A DNA stretch of 64,000 nt, from contig NZ_JBATUX010000098.1 in assembly GCF_049671445.1 (NCBI RefSeq), positions 1-64,000 of the forward strand. The letters are read 5' to 3'. Numbering within the stretch: position 1 is the stretch's first letter; each line of letters begins with the position of its first letter. The notes beneath the pieces were generated by a model, which was given only the letters and a program-made list of their open reading frames with translations, was not told where the DNA came from and did not search any database. Below are positions 8,219 through 16,337 of this stretch, in pieces. The stretch comes from Paenisporosarcina sp049671445. GTDB lineage: Bacteria; Bacillota; Bacilli; Bacillales_A; Planococcaceae. The translations under genes were made by a program, and so were the position numbers.

Positions 8219-9213
8219 TAGCGTTCACTATCCAACATGCCCATATCAGCTTCGCGATAACGAGTACCCGCTACTGCTTCAGCAGGAACAGCCGCTTCTA
8301 TTCGTTCCAAGTCAGTAGGACTCAGTTGTAACTCAATTGCACCTAAAGCATCCTGCAAGTGTGACACACGTCGAGCACCTATGAGCGGGATTACGTCTTC
8401 CCCACGAGAAAGAACCCAGGCAAGAGCCATTTGTGCAACAGTGGCATCCTTATCATCAGCAAGAGCCCGTAAAGACTCAACTAGCGCCAAGTTATTGTCG
8501 AGGTTTTCACCAGAAAAACGAGGAACATAACTACGGAAATCACGTGCATCCGTTTTACGATTTTTTGTCCAAGCCCCACCTAATAAACCACGTGAAAGAA
8601 CACCGTAAGCCGAAAGTGAGATGCCTAACTCACGAATAGTTGGGAGAATGTTTGCTTCAATCCCACGACTGAATAGAGAGTATTCAATTTGTAGCCAACT
8701 AATTGGGTGAATGGCATGAGCGCGACGAATTGTTTCTTCACCTGCTTCAGATAAACCGATTTGACGAACATATCCAGCTTTCACCATATCTGCGATTGCA
8801 CCAACGGTCTCTTCAATTGGTACCGTTGGATCGACACGTGCTGGTTGATAAAGATCAATGTAATCGACACCTAACCTTTGTAAAGTGTAGGATAGAGAAT
8901 TTTTCACCGCTTGGGGACGACCATCTATTCCAACCCATCCACCATCTGGAGATCGCATGGCACCGAATTTAACCGCAATAAACGCATTGTCGCGTTTTGT
9001 TCCTTTAAGGGCTTCTTGTAAAAGAAGTTCGTTGTGACCAACCCCATAAAAATCTCCGGTATCGAACAACGTAACTCCACCTTCAATTGCTTCGTGAATG
9101 GTTGCAATACTCTCTTTTCGATCAGTTGTACCATAAAGATCAGACATTCCCATACATCCTAGACCTAAAGCAGAAACAGTAGGTCCATTTTGACCAAGTC
9201 TTCTATTCATCAT
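8218..9213 (-). CDS. Aldo/keto reductase, first gene of AKR-tetR operon
   Basis: A 331-residue NAD(P)H-dependent aldo/keto reductase TIM barrel. Asp and Tyr of the tetrad are seen in LFDTGDFYG, and Lys in IAVKFG. The usual catalytic His after DLYQ is replaced: the sequence reads DLYQPARVDP, with Ala at the His position, a substitution I recall in a subset of this family and likely to change substrate preference. The C-terminal cofactor loop reads VIPLIGARRVSHLQDALGA. The start at 9211-9213 is chosen because GGAGGG lies 10 bases upstream; that GGAGGG falls inside the frame extension from 9231. It is followed directly by tetR. Confidence 0.85.
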   Translation of the reverse strand: MMNRRLGQNGPTVSALGLGCMGMSDLYGTTDRKESIATIHEAIEGGVTLFDTGDFYGVGHNELLLQEALKGTKRDNAFIAVKFGAMRSPDGGWVGIDGRPQAVKNSLSYTLQRLGVDYIDLYQPARVDPTVPIEETVGAIADMVKAGYVRQIGLSEAGEETIRRAHAIHPISWLQIEYSLFSRGIEANILPTIRELGISLSAYGVLSRGLLGGAWTKNRKTDARDFRSYVPRFSGENLDNNLALVESLRALADDKDATVAQMALAWVLSRGEDVIPLIGARRVSHLQDALGAIELQLSPTDLERIEAAVPAEAVAGTRYREADMGMLDSER

Positions 9214-9273
9214 AAGTTTATATCCCTCCAAATTAATTTGATTTTATTCTACCAAATAGCGATATCAATAATC

Positions 9274-9301
9274 AAGTGACAAATTATGATTTTTGTCACT
9301 T
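9274..9301. promoter_or_regulatory. Palindromic operator candidate for the AKR-tetR operon
   Basis: AAGTGACAAA (9274-9283) and TTTGTCACTT (9292-9301) form a perfect 10-bp inverted repeat around 8 bases, about 60 bases upstream of the AKR start. Size and symmetry suit a TetR dimer or dimer pair. Confidence 0.5.
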
Positions 9302-9340
9302 TAATTATTTGTGATTACAATACATTATTTTATTCCATAG

Positions 9341-9365
9341 AAAAAGCCTTACTAGGAGTAAGACT
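9341..9365 (-). terminator. Terminator of the second AKR gene
   Basis: On the minus strand AGTCTTACT-CCT-AGTAAGGCT followed by TTTTT, with one G-T pair in the stem. Confidence 0.7.
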
Positions 9366-9381
9366 TTCACTTTTGTTCTTA

Positions 9382-10422
9382 CTATTTTCGATGATTATCA
9401 ATTAATAATCGAGTATCACCATGAAGAACATTAAGCACAGGGTCAGACGAAAGGAAGTCATGAGGAAACCCTAGTTCAATTTTGCTGACTTCATGCAGTT
9501 TATTTAAATGATTGTCATCTAGGATAAAACCCAAACTAGCCAAATTGTCTTTTAGTTGAGACTCTTTTCTCGCACCCACGATAGGAATAATCACTCCAGA
9601 TTGTTGACGCACCCAATTAAGTGCCACTTGAGCTGGTGATTTACTGATTTCTTTTGCGATTTCTACAACCATCTGTGCAATTTCTGTGTTTTTTGCATTT
9701 AATCGCGCACTGTTTGGTGAAAGCCTTTTGGGTTCTATATTTGCAGACTCCAATTGACTACTGTACTTGCCGGTAAGTGCCCCACCTGCCATGGGTCCCC
9801 ATGCAGTTACTCCGATATCAAGTGCTCGAGCCATTGGTAAAAGATCTCGTTCTGGCGTTCGTTGTAACAAACTGTATTCAATTTGTAGTCCGATAAACGG
9901 AGTCCACCCACGTAAAGCAGCTATGGTGTTGGCTTGTGAAACAATCCAAGCAGGTGTATCAGATATTCCAATATATAATACTTTCCCCGCCCGAACTAAA
10001 TCATCTAATCCCCGCATAACTTCTTCCACAGGTGTGAGGAAATCCCATGCATGCAACCAAAGAACATCAATATAATCAGTTTGTAATCTTTTTAAGCTTG
10101 CTTCAACCGACTGAATCATATTTTTCCGATGATTTCCTCCACCATTGGGATCGTGACTACGAGTTGATAGAGAATATTTAGTAGCAATAACAAATTGTTC
10201 TCTGTTTGGTTTTATTAACTCACCAAGAAAGGTTTCACTCGACCCATTTGTATAATTGTTTGCCGTATCAATAAAATTCCCACCAGCTTCTACAAATAGG
10301 TTAAAAATCTTTGTACTTTCTTCTTTTGAGGCCCCAAAACCCCAATCTTCTCCAAATGTCATCGTTCCTAAGGCTAGTTCTGACACTCTTAATCCACTTT
10401 TCCCAAGTAATTTATATCGCAT
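9382..10422 (-). CDS. Aldo/keto reductase (second)
   Basis: A 346-residue aldo/keto reductase with the full catalytic tetrad visible: Asp and Tyr in FIDTANNYTNG, Lys in IATKYSL and His in VLWLHAWD. The N-terminus MRYKLLGKSGLRVSELALGTMTFG is the typical first strand, and the C-terminal VIIPIVGARKESQL is the NADP-binding segment. Unlike the AKR at 8218 it keeps the catalytic His, so the two are functionally distinct paralogues rather than a recent duplication. It has its own terminator and no regulator attached. The aldehyde or ketone substrate is unknown. Confidence 0.88.
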   Translation of the reverse strand: MRYKLLGKSGLRVSELALGTMTFGEDWGFGASKEESTKIFNLFVEAGGNFIDTANNYTNGSSETFLGELIKPNREQFVIATKYSLSTRSHDPNGGGNHRKNMIQSVEASLKRLQTDYIDVLWLHAWDFLTPVEEVMRGLDDLVRAGKVLYIGISDTPAWIVSQANTIAALRGWTPFIGLQIEYSLLQRTPERDLLPMARALDIGVTAWGPMAGGALTGKYSSQLESANIEPKRLSPNSARLNAKNTEIAQMVVEIAKEISKSPAQVALNWVRQQSGVIIPIVGARKESQLKDNLASLGFILDDNHLNKLHEVSKIELGFPHDFLSSDPVLNVLHGDTRLLIDNHRK

Positions 10423-10486
10423 ATTATTCTCCTTTAACGTTTTTAAAATTGCTTATACACTTAAATGACCTACCATAAGATGTAGC

Positions 10487-11323
10487 CTACTTTAAAATAT
10501 CAGGTCTTAATAAACTCATACTTATATCCCACAACTGTTTAGCTGCGATTGAATCATTTGCTGCTTCAGTTGTTTTCTCTTGTTTACAATTGACGAAAAA
10601 CTGACCGTTGATTCCTTTTACATCTTCAGAAGTAGCAAGATAAACAGGTGTCTTAGCTCCTTTTTCTGTTTTTGCAGACATGAGACTAAACAAACTCCGA
10701 AGTATCCAAGGCAACCGGTGCATAAGATTCGTTTTAATAATTCCGGGGTGAAGACTATTTACTGTCACCGGTTTTCCTTCAAGCCTTTTAGCTAGTTCTT
10801 TTGTAAATAGAATCAAGCCAAGCTTTGTTGGTCCAACAGCTCTAAAGAACGAATAATTGTTTTTCACCATTAAATCATCAAAATTCATTTTTATTCCATT
10901 ATGCTTAGAAGCTACATTAATTACTCGGCCTTCTCCACTCGCTTCTAATAAATCTAGTAAAAGGTGTGTTAACAAAAAGTGAGATAAATAGTTGGTGGCA
11001 AAGGTTGTTTCAATCCCATCTTCCGTCTCAGACCTTTTTGGTAAGAAAACAGCCGCATTGTTAATCAATACATCCAACTTATTGAACTTTTCTTTAAATT
11101 CGTCCGCTGCTTGACGAACCATTCTTTGGTTAGAAAGATCAGCAATAAGTAGGTGAATATCTTGATTCCCACTCTGTTCAATAATTTCCTTTACTGCATC
11201 CTGACCTTTTTCCTTACTACGGCAAAGAATGACAACAGTCGCTCCCATTTTGGCTAATTCATGAGCTGTTGCTTTACCAATTCCTGAATTTCCTCCAGTA
11301 ATTAAACAAACTTTGTTTTTCAT
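10487..11323 (-). CDS. SDR-family oxidoreductase, retinol-dehydrogenase-like, MarR-regulon member
   Basis: A 278-residue short-chain dehydrogenase/reductase. The Rossmann motif is TGGNSGIG and the structural motif LINNAA. The catalytic Ser lies in NVASKHNG, but the YxxxK position reads VGPTK, so the catalytic Tyr is Val while Lys is kept. An LHPGIIKTNL segment matches the retinol-dehydrogenase-like group. The start at 11321-11323 is fixed by AAGGGG; the frame extends to 11398 without a better site. The palindrome TTTGTATATACAAA lies 55 bases upstream, facing the divergent marR gene. Loss of Tyr suggests altered or lost reductase chemistry. Confidence 0.8.
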   Translation of the reverse strand: MKNKVCLITGGNSGIGKATAHELAKMGATVVILCRSKEKGQDAVKEIIEQSGNQDIHLLIADLSNQRMVRQAADEFKEKFNKLDVLINNAAVFLPKRSETEDGIETTFATNYLSHFLLTHLLLDLLEASGEGRVINVASKHNGIKMNFDDLMVKNNYSFFRAVGPTKLGLILFTKELAKRLEGKPVTVNSLHPGIIKTNLMHRLPWILRSLFSLMSAKTEKGAKTPVYLATSEDVKGINGQFFVNCKQEKTTEAANDSIAAKQLWDISMSLLRPDILK

Positions 11324-11377
11324 TAGGCACCCCTTTTTTTGAATATGACGCTTGACTCTCTCTGAAGATCTCTGTCG

Positions 11378-11391
11378 TTTGTATATACAAA
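11378..11391. promoter_or_regulatory. MarR operator copy 1 (upstream of SDR)
   Basis: Perfect 14-bp palindrome TTTGTATATACAAA. It occurs identically at 12721 and with one or two changes at 11538 and 12020. Confidence 0.7.
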
Positions 11392-11537
11392 TATACAATT
11401 CTAAAAAAACTATTTCAATCTTTATTTTTTAACTATACTGACTTTTTCGGACAATAAAATGCCTTTTCCTAGATAGTACAAAATCGATACCAATACTATA
11501 ATAAACAAGAGTTGACCGAATCGAAAAATTGTGTTAA

Positions 11538-11551
11538 TTTGTATATGCAAT
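11538..11551. promoter_or_regulatory. MarR operator copy 2 (upstream of marR)
   Basis: TTTGTATATGCAAT, two changes from the palindrome, 19 bases before the marR start. The position suits autorepression. Confidence 0.6.
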
Positions 11552-11570
11552 TGAAACGGAGCTGAATGAA

Positions 11571-12005
11571 ATGAATGAAGAAGAACAAGTTTTAATTCAT
11601 TGTTTATATTTTACGGCAAACCGTTTTGCGCGTAACATGACAAAAATGGCCGAAAGCACATTCAATATCGGTGAACTAGCTCCCTCTTATTTATACATGA
11701 TCATGACTGTAAAGTTCCACCCTGGGATCACTCAAAAAGAGCTTTGTCATAAGTTATCAATTGCTCCTTCGACTAGCACAAGGTTTATTGATAAGCTTGA
11801 GAAACAAAAACTTGTAGTCAGAAAATCAAGTGGTAAAGAAACATTCATCTCTTTGACTGAAGATGGTGAAAAAGTTTATGCTCAGTTTCGGGTCTCACTA
11901 AAAGAATTATTTGATGACTATTCTGATGTTTTGGGTCGCGAATTCAGCATGGATTTAAGTAAAATGCTTCACGAAGCCAGCAATAAATTAGAAAAAGAAA
12001 AATAA
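11571..12005 (+). CDS. MarR-family transcriptional regulator
   Basis: A 144-residue MarR regulator with a central winged helix: helix-turn-helix ITQKELCHKLSIAPSTSTRFIDKLE (about 62-86) and a wing ending in SGKETFISLTEDG. N- and C-terminal helices form the dimer interface. The start ATG follows ACGGAG; an overlapping ATG at 11566 stops at once. The gene lies between two SDR genes and a flavodoxin-like oxidoreductase. Copies of a 14-bp palindrome sit before all four genes including its own, so I infer that it represses this local set. The inducer is unknown; quinone or aldehyde stress would fit the enzymes. Confidence 0.88.
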   Translation: MNEEEQVLIHCLYFTANRFARNMTKMAESTFNIGELAPSYLYMIMTVKFHPGITQKELCHKLSIAPSTSTRFIDKLEKQKLVVRKSSGKETFISLTEDGEKVYAQFRVSLKELFDDYSDVLGREFSMDLSKMLHEASNKLEKEK

Positions 12006-12019
12006 TTTTTTGTTATTCA

Positions 12020-12033
12020 TTTGCATATACAAA
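12020..12033. promoter_or_regulatory. MarR operator copy 3 (upstream of second SDR)
   Basis: TTTGCATATACAAA, one change from the perfect palindrome, 22 bases before the SDR start and just after the marR stop. Confidence 0.65.
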
Positions 12034-12055
12034 TATTAAAAATGGAGGTTCTGAT

Positions 12056-12703
12056 ATGACGCAAAAACTTTTGCTAGTAGTAGGTGCCGGACCAGGAATC
12101 AGCTTGAGTACTGCCAAGAAATTCGGTAGAGAAGGCTTTCAAGTGGCTCTTATTTCGCGGCGGTTAGAAGCATTACAACAATACGAAGAAGAACTGCTTC
12201 ATTTAGGCATTAAGGCAAAAGGATTTGTTGGAGATATTTCTGGGGAAGACTCATTGAAATCTGCGATTAAATCCGTTTTGAAAACTTACGGTAAAATTGA
12301 TGTCCTTTTATACAATGCGGCAGCCGGAAAACCGGGAAAACCAACAAATTTAAATGCCGAAGATTTAATTAACGATTTCAACATTAGTGTAGTTGGTGCA
12401 CTCACAACTGTTAAAGCCTCTCTCCCATATATGGAAAACGGCGCTATTCTTATGACAGGTGGCGGGTTGGCGCTAACTCCATACGCTGATTTTGCTTCAT
12501 TATCGATCGGAAAAGCAGGCATACGAAGTTTCGCAAACAGTCTCCACCAAGAACTAAGTCCAAAGGGTATTTATGTTGGCACCTTAACCATCAAAGGTTT
12601 CGTTCAAGAGGGAACCTATTTTTCAGCTGAAAATATTGCCAATGCTTTTTATCGTATGTATGAAGAACAAAAAGAAGCAGAAATTATTTTTGAAGAAAAG
12701 TAA
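12056..12703 (+). CDS. Atypical SDR-family protein, MarR-regulon member
   Basis: A 215-residue Rossmann-fold SDR. The glycine motif is GAGPGIS rather than TGxxxGIG, the following strand VALISRR resembles an NADP-binding form, and LLYNAAAG matches the NNAG position. The active-site region reads SLSIGKAG: Lys is kept but Leu occupies the Tyr position of YxxxK, so it is a catalytically atypical SDR. It is shorter than the usual 250 residues. GGAGG lies at 12044-12048. An operator-like palindrome separates it from marR and another separates it from the next gene. Co-transcription with marR is likely. Confidence 0.75.
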   Translation: MTQKLLLVVGAGPGISLSTAKKFGREGFQVALISRRLEALQQYEEELLHLGIKAKGFVGDISGEDSLKSAIKSVLKTYGKIDVLLYNAAAGKPGKPTNLNAEDLINDFNISVVGALTTVKASLPYMENGAILMTGGGLALTPYADFASLSIGKAGIRSFANSLHQELSPKGIYVGTLTIKGFVQEGTYFSAENIANAFYRMYEEQKEAEIIFEEK

Positions 12704-12720
12704 ATTTTTTTATTATTACA

Positions 12721-12734
12721 TTTGTATATACAAA
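12721..12734. promoter_or_regulatory. MarR operator copy 4 (upstream of oxidoreductase)
   Basis: Perfect TTTGTATATACAAA palindrome, 19 bases before the oxidoreductase start. Confidence 0.7.
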
Positions 12735-12753
12735 CTTGAAAAGGATGATATTT

Positions 12754-13278
12754 ATGAAAACATTAGTACTAGTAGCTCACCCAAACTTATCGAATTCCGT
12801 CGTCAATAAAACGTGGATGGAAAGATTGCAGAAAGAAGAAGAAATGACCGTCCATAATTTATATGCGGAATATCCAGAAGGTCGTATAGACATGGAGCGT
12901 GAACAGCAACTTCTGTTGGAACACGATCGAATCGTGTTTCAATTCCCTTTTTACTGGTATAGCAGTCCATCTTTACTGAAAGAATGGCAGGATGTTGTAC
13001 TGTCTTACGGGTGGGCTTATGGAGCTGAAGGAACTTACCTTCGCGGAAAAGAATTTATGTTGGCTATATCTACTGGTGGACCAGAAACAGCTTATCAGGC
13101 TGGTGGTTTTAATCAATACAGCATGAGTGAATTAACTAAACCGTTCCAAGCAACCGCTAACTTAACAGGTATGCGTTTCTTGCCAACTTTTAAGACACAA
13201 GGAGTACGTTTTTTAGAAAAAGAACAAATTCAGGAAAGTGCCGAAAATTTGGTACACCATCTTAAAGCTAACTATTAA
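12754..13278 (+). CDS. NAD(P)H-dependent oxidoreductase, KefF/MdaB-like flavodoxin fold
   Basis: A 174-residue flavodoxin-fold quinone/NAD(P)H oxidoreductase of the KefF/YwrO/MdaB type. The first strand and FMN loop read TLVLVAHPNLSNSVVNK. The hallmark FQFPFYWYSSPSLLKEWQDVV lies around residues 65-85, and a flavin-binding ISTGGPE segment follows at about 110. These soluble enzymes reduce quinones by two electrons. The start at 12754 is chosen because AAGGATG sits 8 bases upstream; a TTG at 12736 is unlikely. It lies between a perfect operator palindrome and a strong terminator, as the last gene of the MarR-associated cluster. Quinone detoxification is a plausible role. Confidence 0.85.
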   Translation: MKTLVLVAHPNLSNSVVNKTWMERLQKEEEMTVHNLYAEYPEGRIDMEREQQLLLEHDRIVFQFPFYWYSSPSLLKEWQDVVLSYGWAYGAEGTYLRGKEFMLAISTGGPETAYQAGGFNQYSMSELTKPFQATANLTGMRFLPTFKTQGVRFLEKEQIQESAENLVHHLKANY

Positions 13279-13290
13279 TAGGCAAAATAA

Positions 13291-13331
13291 AAAAATTGAC
13301 CCCACTTCTATATTTGAAGTGGGGTCAATTT
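13291..13331. terminator. Bidirectional terminator between oxidoreductase and ohr
   Basis: AAATTGACCCCACTTC pairs with GAAGTGGGGTCAATTT, a 16-bp perfect stem with A/T-rich flanks on both sides. Confidence 0.85.
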
Positions 13332-13385
13332 AAGATTAACGATGTAATTGGAAAGGGATGAACCGTAAAAACGTCATCAATTAGC

Positions 13386-13793
13386 TCAAGCAATTCGACT
13401 TTCAACATCTACAGTGATGTTATCTTTTATAGCGCGTGAATATGGGCATACTTTGTGTGCAGCTTCTACAAGCTTTTGAGCGACTTCCATTTCTACATCA
13501 CGGACAAGAACATCAAGTTTGACGGAAAGTGAATAGCCTTCTGTACCTTGGTGCAATGTAACATGGGCAGTGACCTCGGATCCACCGTGCTTTATTTTTT
13601 CTTGTTGTGCCACCAAATTCAAAGCAGAATCAAAACAAGCAGCATAGCCAGCCGCAAATAATTGTTCCGGATTTGTTGTTTCTTTTTTGACACCAGGCAT
13701 CGCTAGCGCAATATCAAGTACGCCATCCTCAGAACGAATGCGTCCTTCACGTCCTCCAATTGCCGTTACTGTAGCCGTAAATAGTTCTTTCAT
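13386..13793 (-). CDS. ohr: Organic hydroperoxide resistance protein (Ohr)
   Basis: A 135-residue OsmC/Ohr-family peroxidase that reduces organic hydroperoxides using a reactive cysteine pair. Cys53 (AACFDSAL) and Cys116 (VCPYSRA) are both in the expected contexts, the length is typical of Ohr, and the N-terminal GGREGRI segment carries the conserved Arg region. AGGAGGAATGTA precedes the ATG. No ohrR regulator adjoins it; an ohrR-like but frameshifted gene lies 35 kb away at 49212. Neighbours on one side are quinone and aldehyde redox genes, so this part of the window is enriched in stress enzymes. I could not identify a convincing OhrR or SigB site upstream. Confidence 0.92.
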   Translation of the reverse strand: MKELFTATVTAIGGREGRIRSEDGVLDIALAMPGVKKETTNPEQLFAAGYAACFDSALNLVAQQEKIKHGGSEVTAHVTLHQGTEGYSLSVKLDVLVRDVEMEVAQKLVEAAHKVCPYSRAIKDNITVDVESRIA

Positions 13794-14090
13794 TTACATT
13801 CCTCCTCATTCACATCTTTCGTATGAATACCTTACATGTATCAAATAAGTAAACACTACAGAACTATTCTTGCCTCTTTTAAGTTAACCTATCCATCCCA
13901 CTTCCGAATAAGCTTATTCATCCTGGTTATATTAATAAAACACAAGATACGAATTTGATGAACGAGAGCTGTTAATGAAATAGAGCAACTTTTAAGCGTG
14001 AGTTGCCTTAAGAAATCACTATTATGTTTAATGGCTTACTCCTTGGGTATTACTACAAAGTTGGGATTTTTAATAAAGGAGAAAGTAATC

Positions 14091-15377
14091 ATGATTAATA
14101 TTATTATCGGTTTAGTTTTATTAATGGCTCTCGCCTATTTAGGTTGGTCCATTATTTGGATAGCACCACTTGTTGCCCTTTTAGTTGCCGGCTTAGAGGG
14201 ACTTGATTTATTACCTGCGTATACAGAAATCTATATGACAGGCTTTGTAGATTTTGCGAAAAAATGGTTCCCTGTATTTTTGCTTGGTGCTATTTTCGGG
14301 AAACTGATGGAAGAAACCGGCATGGCGCAATCAGTAGCTTTTAAAATTACTCAGCTTATTGGGAAAAAGAGAGCAATCCTGGGCGTTTTAGTTGGAGCAG
14401 CAGTTTTAACTTACGGTGGAGTTAGTTTATTTGTAGTTGTTTTTGCTATTTACCCTCTATCCATCGCCTTATTTAGAACTGCTGATGTTTCAAGGAAATT
14501 AATACCGGCTACTATTACGCTTGGTGCCTTCACATTCACCATGACAGCCCTTCCTGGTACACCACAGATTCAAAATATTATTCCAACTGAGTACTTTCAA
14601 ACGGCTCCTACTGCTGGTCCAATTATGGGGGTTGTTGCCGGACTCATTATGGCAGTCGGCGGATATTTATATTTAGCATGGAGAGGAAAAAAACTGCAAA
14701 GTAAAGGAGAAGGATTTACGGAACCTAAAGATGGCAATGAAGTAAAAGATATTGATGTTACGACATTACCAAATCCGTATCTATCTATTTTGCCGTTGAT
14801 ACTAGTCGTTTTCATATTAAATGTGTTAAAGCTTGATATTCTCCCTTCGTTATTAATTGGTATTCTTTCCATCATGATTATCAGTTTCAAGAAATTTAAA
14901 ATATTTATTGGGTCAATTAATGGAGGGGCAGCAGGATCTGCAATGGCTATCTTAAACACGAGTGCTGCTGTTGGATTCGGTGCTGTTGTAACCGCAGTAC
15001 CAAGTTTTAAACAATTAACTGATTTGATCCTCGGAATTAAAGGAAATCCGTTAATTTCAGAAGCTGTTGCTGTTCAATTACTAGCAAGTATCACAGGGTC
15101 AGCTTCAGGCGGAATGGGGATCGCATTGGAAGCTCTGGGTAGTAAATATTATGAACTGTCGCAAACAACTGGCATTTCACCAGAAGCCTTCCACCGTATT
15201 GCGTCTGTTGCATCAGGAGCTTCCATCTTGCCTCATAACGGGGCACTGCTTACCTTATTAGCGGTAACAGGATTAAAACATCGCGATTCTTATTTAGATG
15301 TAGCAGTTGTAGGATTTATCATTCCGACGATCGCAGTTATTGCGGCAATTATTTTAGCTAGCTTAGGAATTTATTAA
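14091..15377 (+). CDS. GntP-family permease, probable D-3-hydroxybutyrate transporter
   Basis: A 428-residue GntP-family carboxylate permease with about 12 hydrophobic spans. Conserved loops visible are LPGTPQIQNIIP (about 145-157), TGSASGGMGIALEALG, and near the C-terminus SGASILPHNGALLTLL. The immediate partner is a 3-hydroxybutyrate dehydrogenase gene, the arrangement of B. subtilis yxjC/yxjF, so hydroxybutyrate import is the best guess. The ATG at 14091 has AAAGGAG 8 bases upstream; an extension to 13998 lacks a site and would add a non-membrane leader. A 123-bp repeat element sits between this gene and the dehydrogenase. Confidence 0.82.
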   Translation: MINIIIGLVLLMALAYLGWSIIWIAPLVALLVAGLEGLDLLPAYTEIYMTGFVDFAKKWFPVFLLGAIFGKLMEETGMAQSVAFKITQLIGKKRAILGVLVGAAVLTYGGVSLFVVVFAIYPLSIALFRTADVSRKLIPATITLGAFTFTMTALPGTPQIQNIIPTEYFQTAPTAGPIMGVVAGLIMAVGGYLYLAWRGKKLQSKGEGFTEPKDGNEVKDIDVTTLPNPYLSILPLILVVFILNVLKLDILPSLLIGILSIMIISFKKFKIFIGSINGGAAGSAMAILNTSAAVGFGAVVTAVPSFKQLTDLILGIKGNPLISEAVAVQLLASITGSASGGMGIALEALGSKYYELSQTTGISPEAFHRIASVASGASILPHNGALLTLLAVTGLKHRDSYLDVAVVGFIIPTIAVIAAIILASLGIY

Positions 15378-15387
15378 TTTTATATGG

Positions 15388-15510
15388 AGCAAAACAGTGA
15401 AGACTCCAGCGGGAATAGTGAAGTGCAGAAATCCACTCGGACGTTAAGTCCGAGTTAGTTCGGCGCAAGCCCGCGGAAAGCGAAACTGTTTTGCGAAATA
15501 TCAACAGCAA
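15388..15510 (+). repeat. 123-bp structured intergenic repeat, copy A
   Basis: Nearly identical (5 differences in 123 bases by eye) to the reverse complement of 47057-47179. It has terminal inverted repeats GCAAAACAGT (15389-15398) and ACTGTTTTGC (15485-15494), and an internal hairpin ACTCGGAC/GTCCGAGT (15435-15455). It lies inside the permease-dehydrogenase operon, so it is transcribed. Confidence 0.9.
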
Positions 15511-15547
15511 TATATAACAAAACCAATTTTAAAAAGGAGATTTGATT

Positions 15548-16324
15548 ATGTTAAAAGATAAAGTTGTATTTATTACTGGAGCTGCCCAAGGTATTGGGTA
15601 TGAAGTTGGTGAACATTTTGCTGAAAATGGAGCAAAGGTAGTTCTTTCGGATTTAAATGAAGAAGGCGTTAAAAAAGCAGCTCAAGATTTAGCTAATAAA
15701 GGCTATGAGACACTTGGGATAAAATGTGACGTAACAAATGAAGCAGAAATAAAAGCAGCGATAGACCAAACGATAGCTCACTTCGGTGAACTTCATATTT
15801 TAATCAATAATGCAGGTTTACAACATGTTTCACCAATCGAAGAATTCCCAACAGAAAAATTCGAATTACTGATCAAAATAATGCTAACAGCACCATTTAT
15901 CGCAATTAAACATGCATTCCCTCATATGAAAAAACAAAATTATGGTCGCATTATCAACATGGCTTCTATTAATGGAGTTATTGGATTTGCAGGAAAAGCA
16001 GCATATAACAGCGCTAAGCATGGTGTTATCGGTTTGACAAAAGTTGCAGCTTTAGAAGGAGCAGCTCATGGAATCACGGTTAATGCATTATGTCCTGGTT
16101 ATGTCGATACTCCACTAGTAAGAAATCAAATGGCAGACTTAGCGAAAACTCGTAATGTAGAACTTGAAAAAGTGTTAGAAGAAGTAATTTATCCACTTGT
16201 TCCTCAAAAGCGTTTGTTAGCAGTTGAAGAAATTGCCGACTATGCTGTTTTCCTTTCAAGTGATAAAGCTAAAGGTGTAACAGGACAAGCAGTAGTACTA
16301 GATGGTGGATACACTGCTCAATAA
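15548..16324 (+). CDS. 3-hydroxybutyrate dehydrogenase
   Basis: A 258-residue classical SDR that interconverts 3-hydroxybutyrate and acetoacetate with NAD. All motifs are intact: TGAAQGIG cofactor loop, an Asp at the end of strand 2 (VVLSDLNE) for NAD preference, NNAG, catalytic Ser in INMASINGV, and Tyr/Lys in AAYNSAKHG. The CPGYVDTPLV segment and C-terminal VTGQAVVLDGGYTAQ match bacterial 3-hydroxybutyrate dehydrogenases. AAAGGAG precedes the ATG at 15548. The upstream GntP permease supports use of external hydroxybutyrate; succinyl-CoA transferase genes that often accompany it are not in the window. Confidence 0.88.
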   Translation: MLKDKVVFITGAAQGIGYEVGEHFAENGAKVVLSDLNEEGVKKAAQDLANKGYETLGIKCDVTNEAEIKAAIDQTIAHFGELHILINNAGLQHVSPIEEFPTEKFELLIKIMLTAPFIAIKHAFPHMKKQNYGRIINMASINGVIGFAGKAAYNSAKHGVIGLTKVAALEGAAHGITVNALCPGYVDTPLVRNQMADLAKTRNVELEKVLEEVIYPLVPQKRLLAVEEIADYAVFLSSDKAKGVTGQAVVLDGGYTAQ

Positions 16325-16337
16325 TTCCATTATCAAC

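Noticed and set aside
13794..13860. SigB-like promoter (GTTTAC ... AGGTAT) before ohr
   Set aside because: The spacer is 16 bases, longer than the 12-15 usual for SigB, and the -10 has a mismatch. Not strong enough to call.
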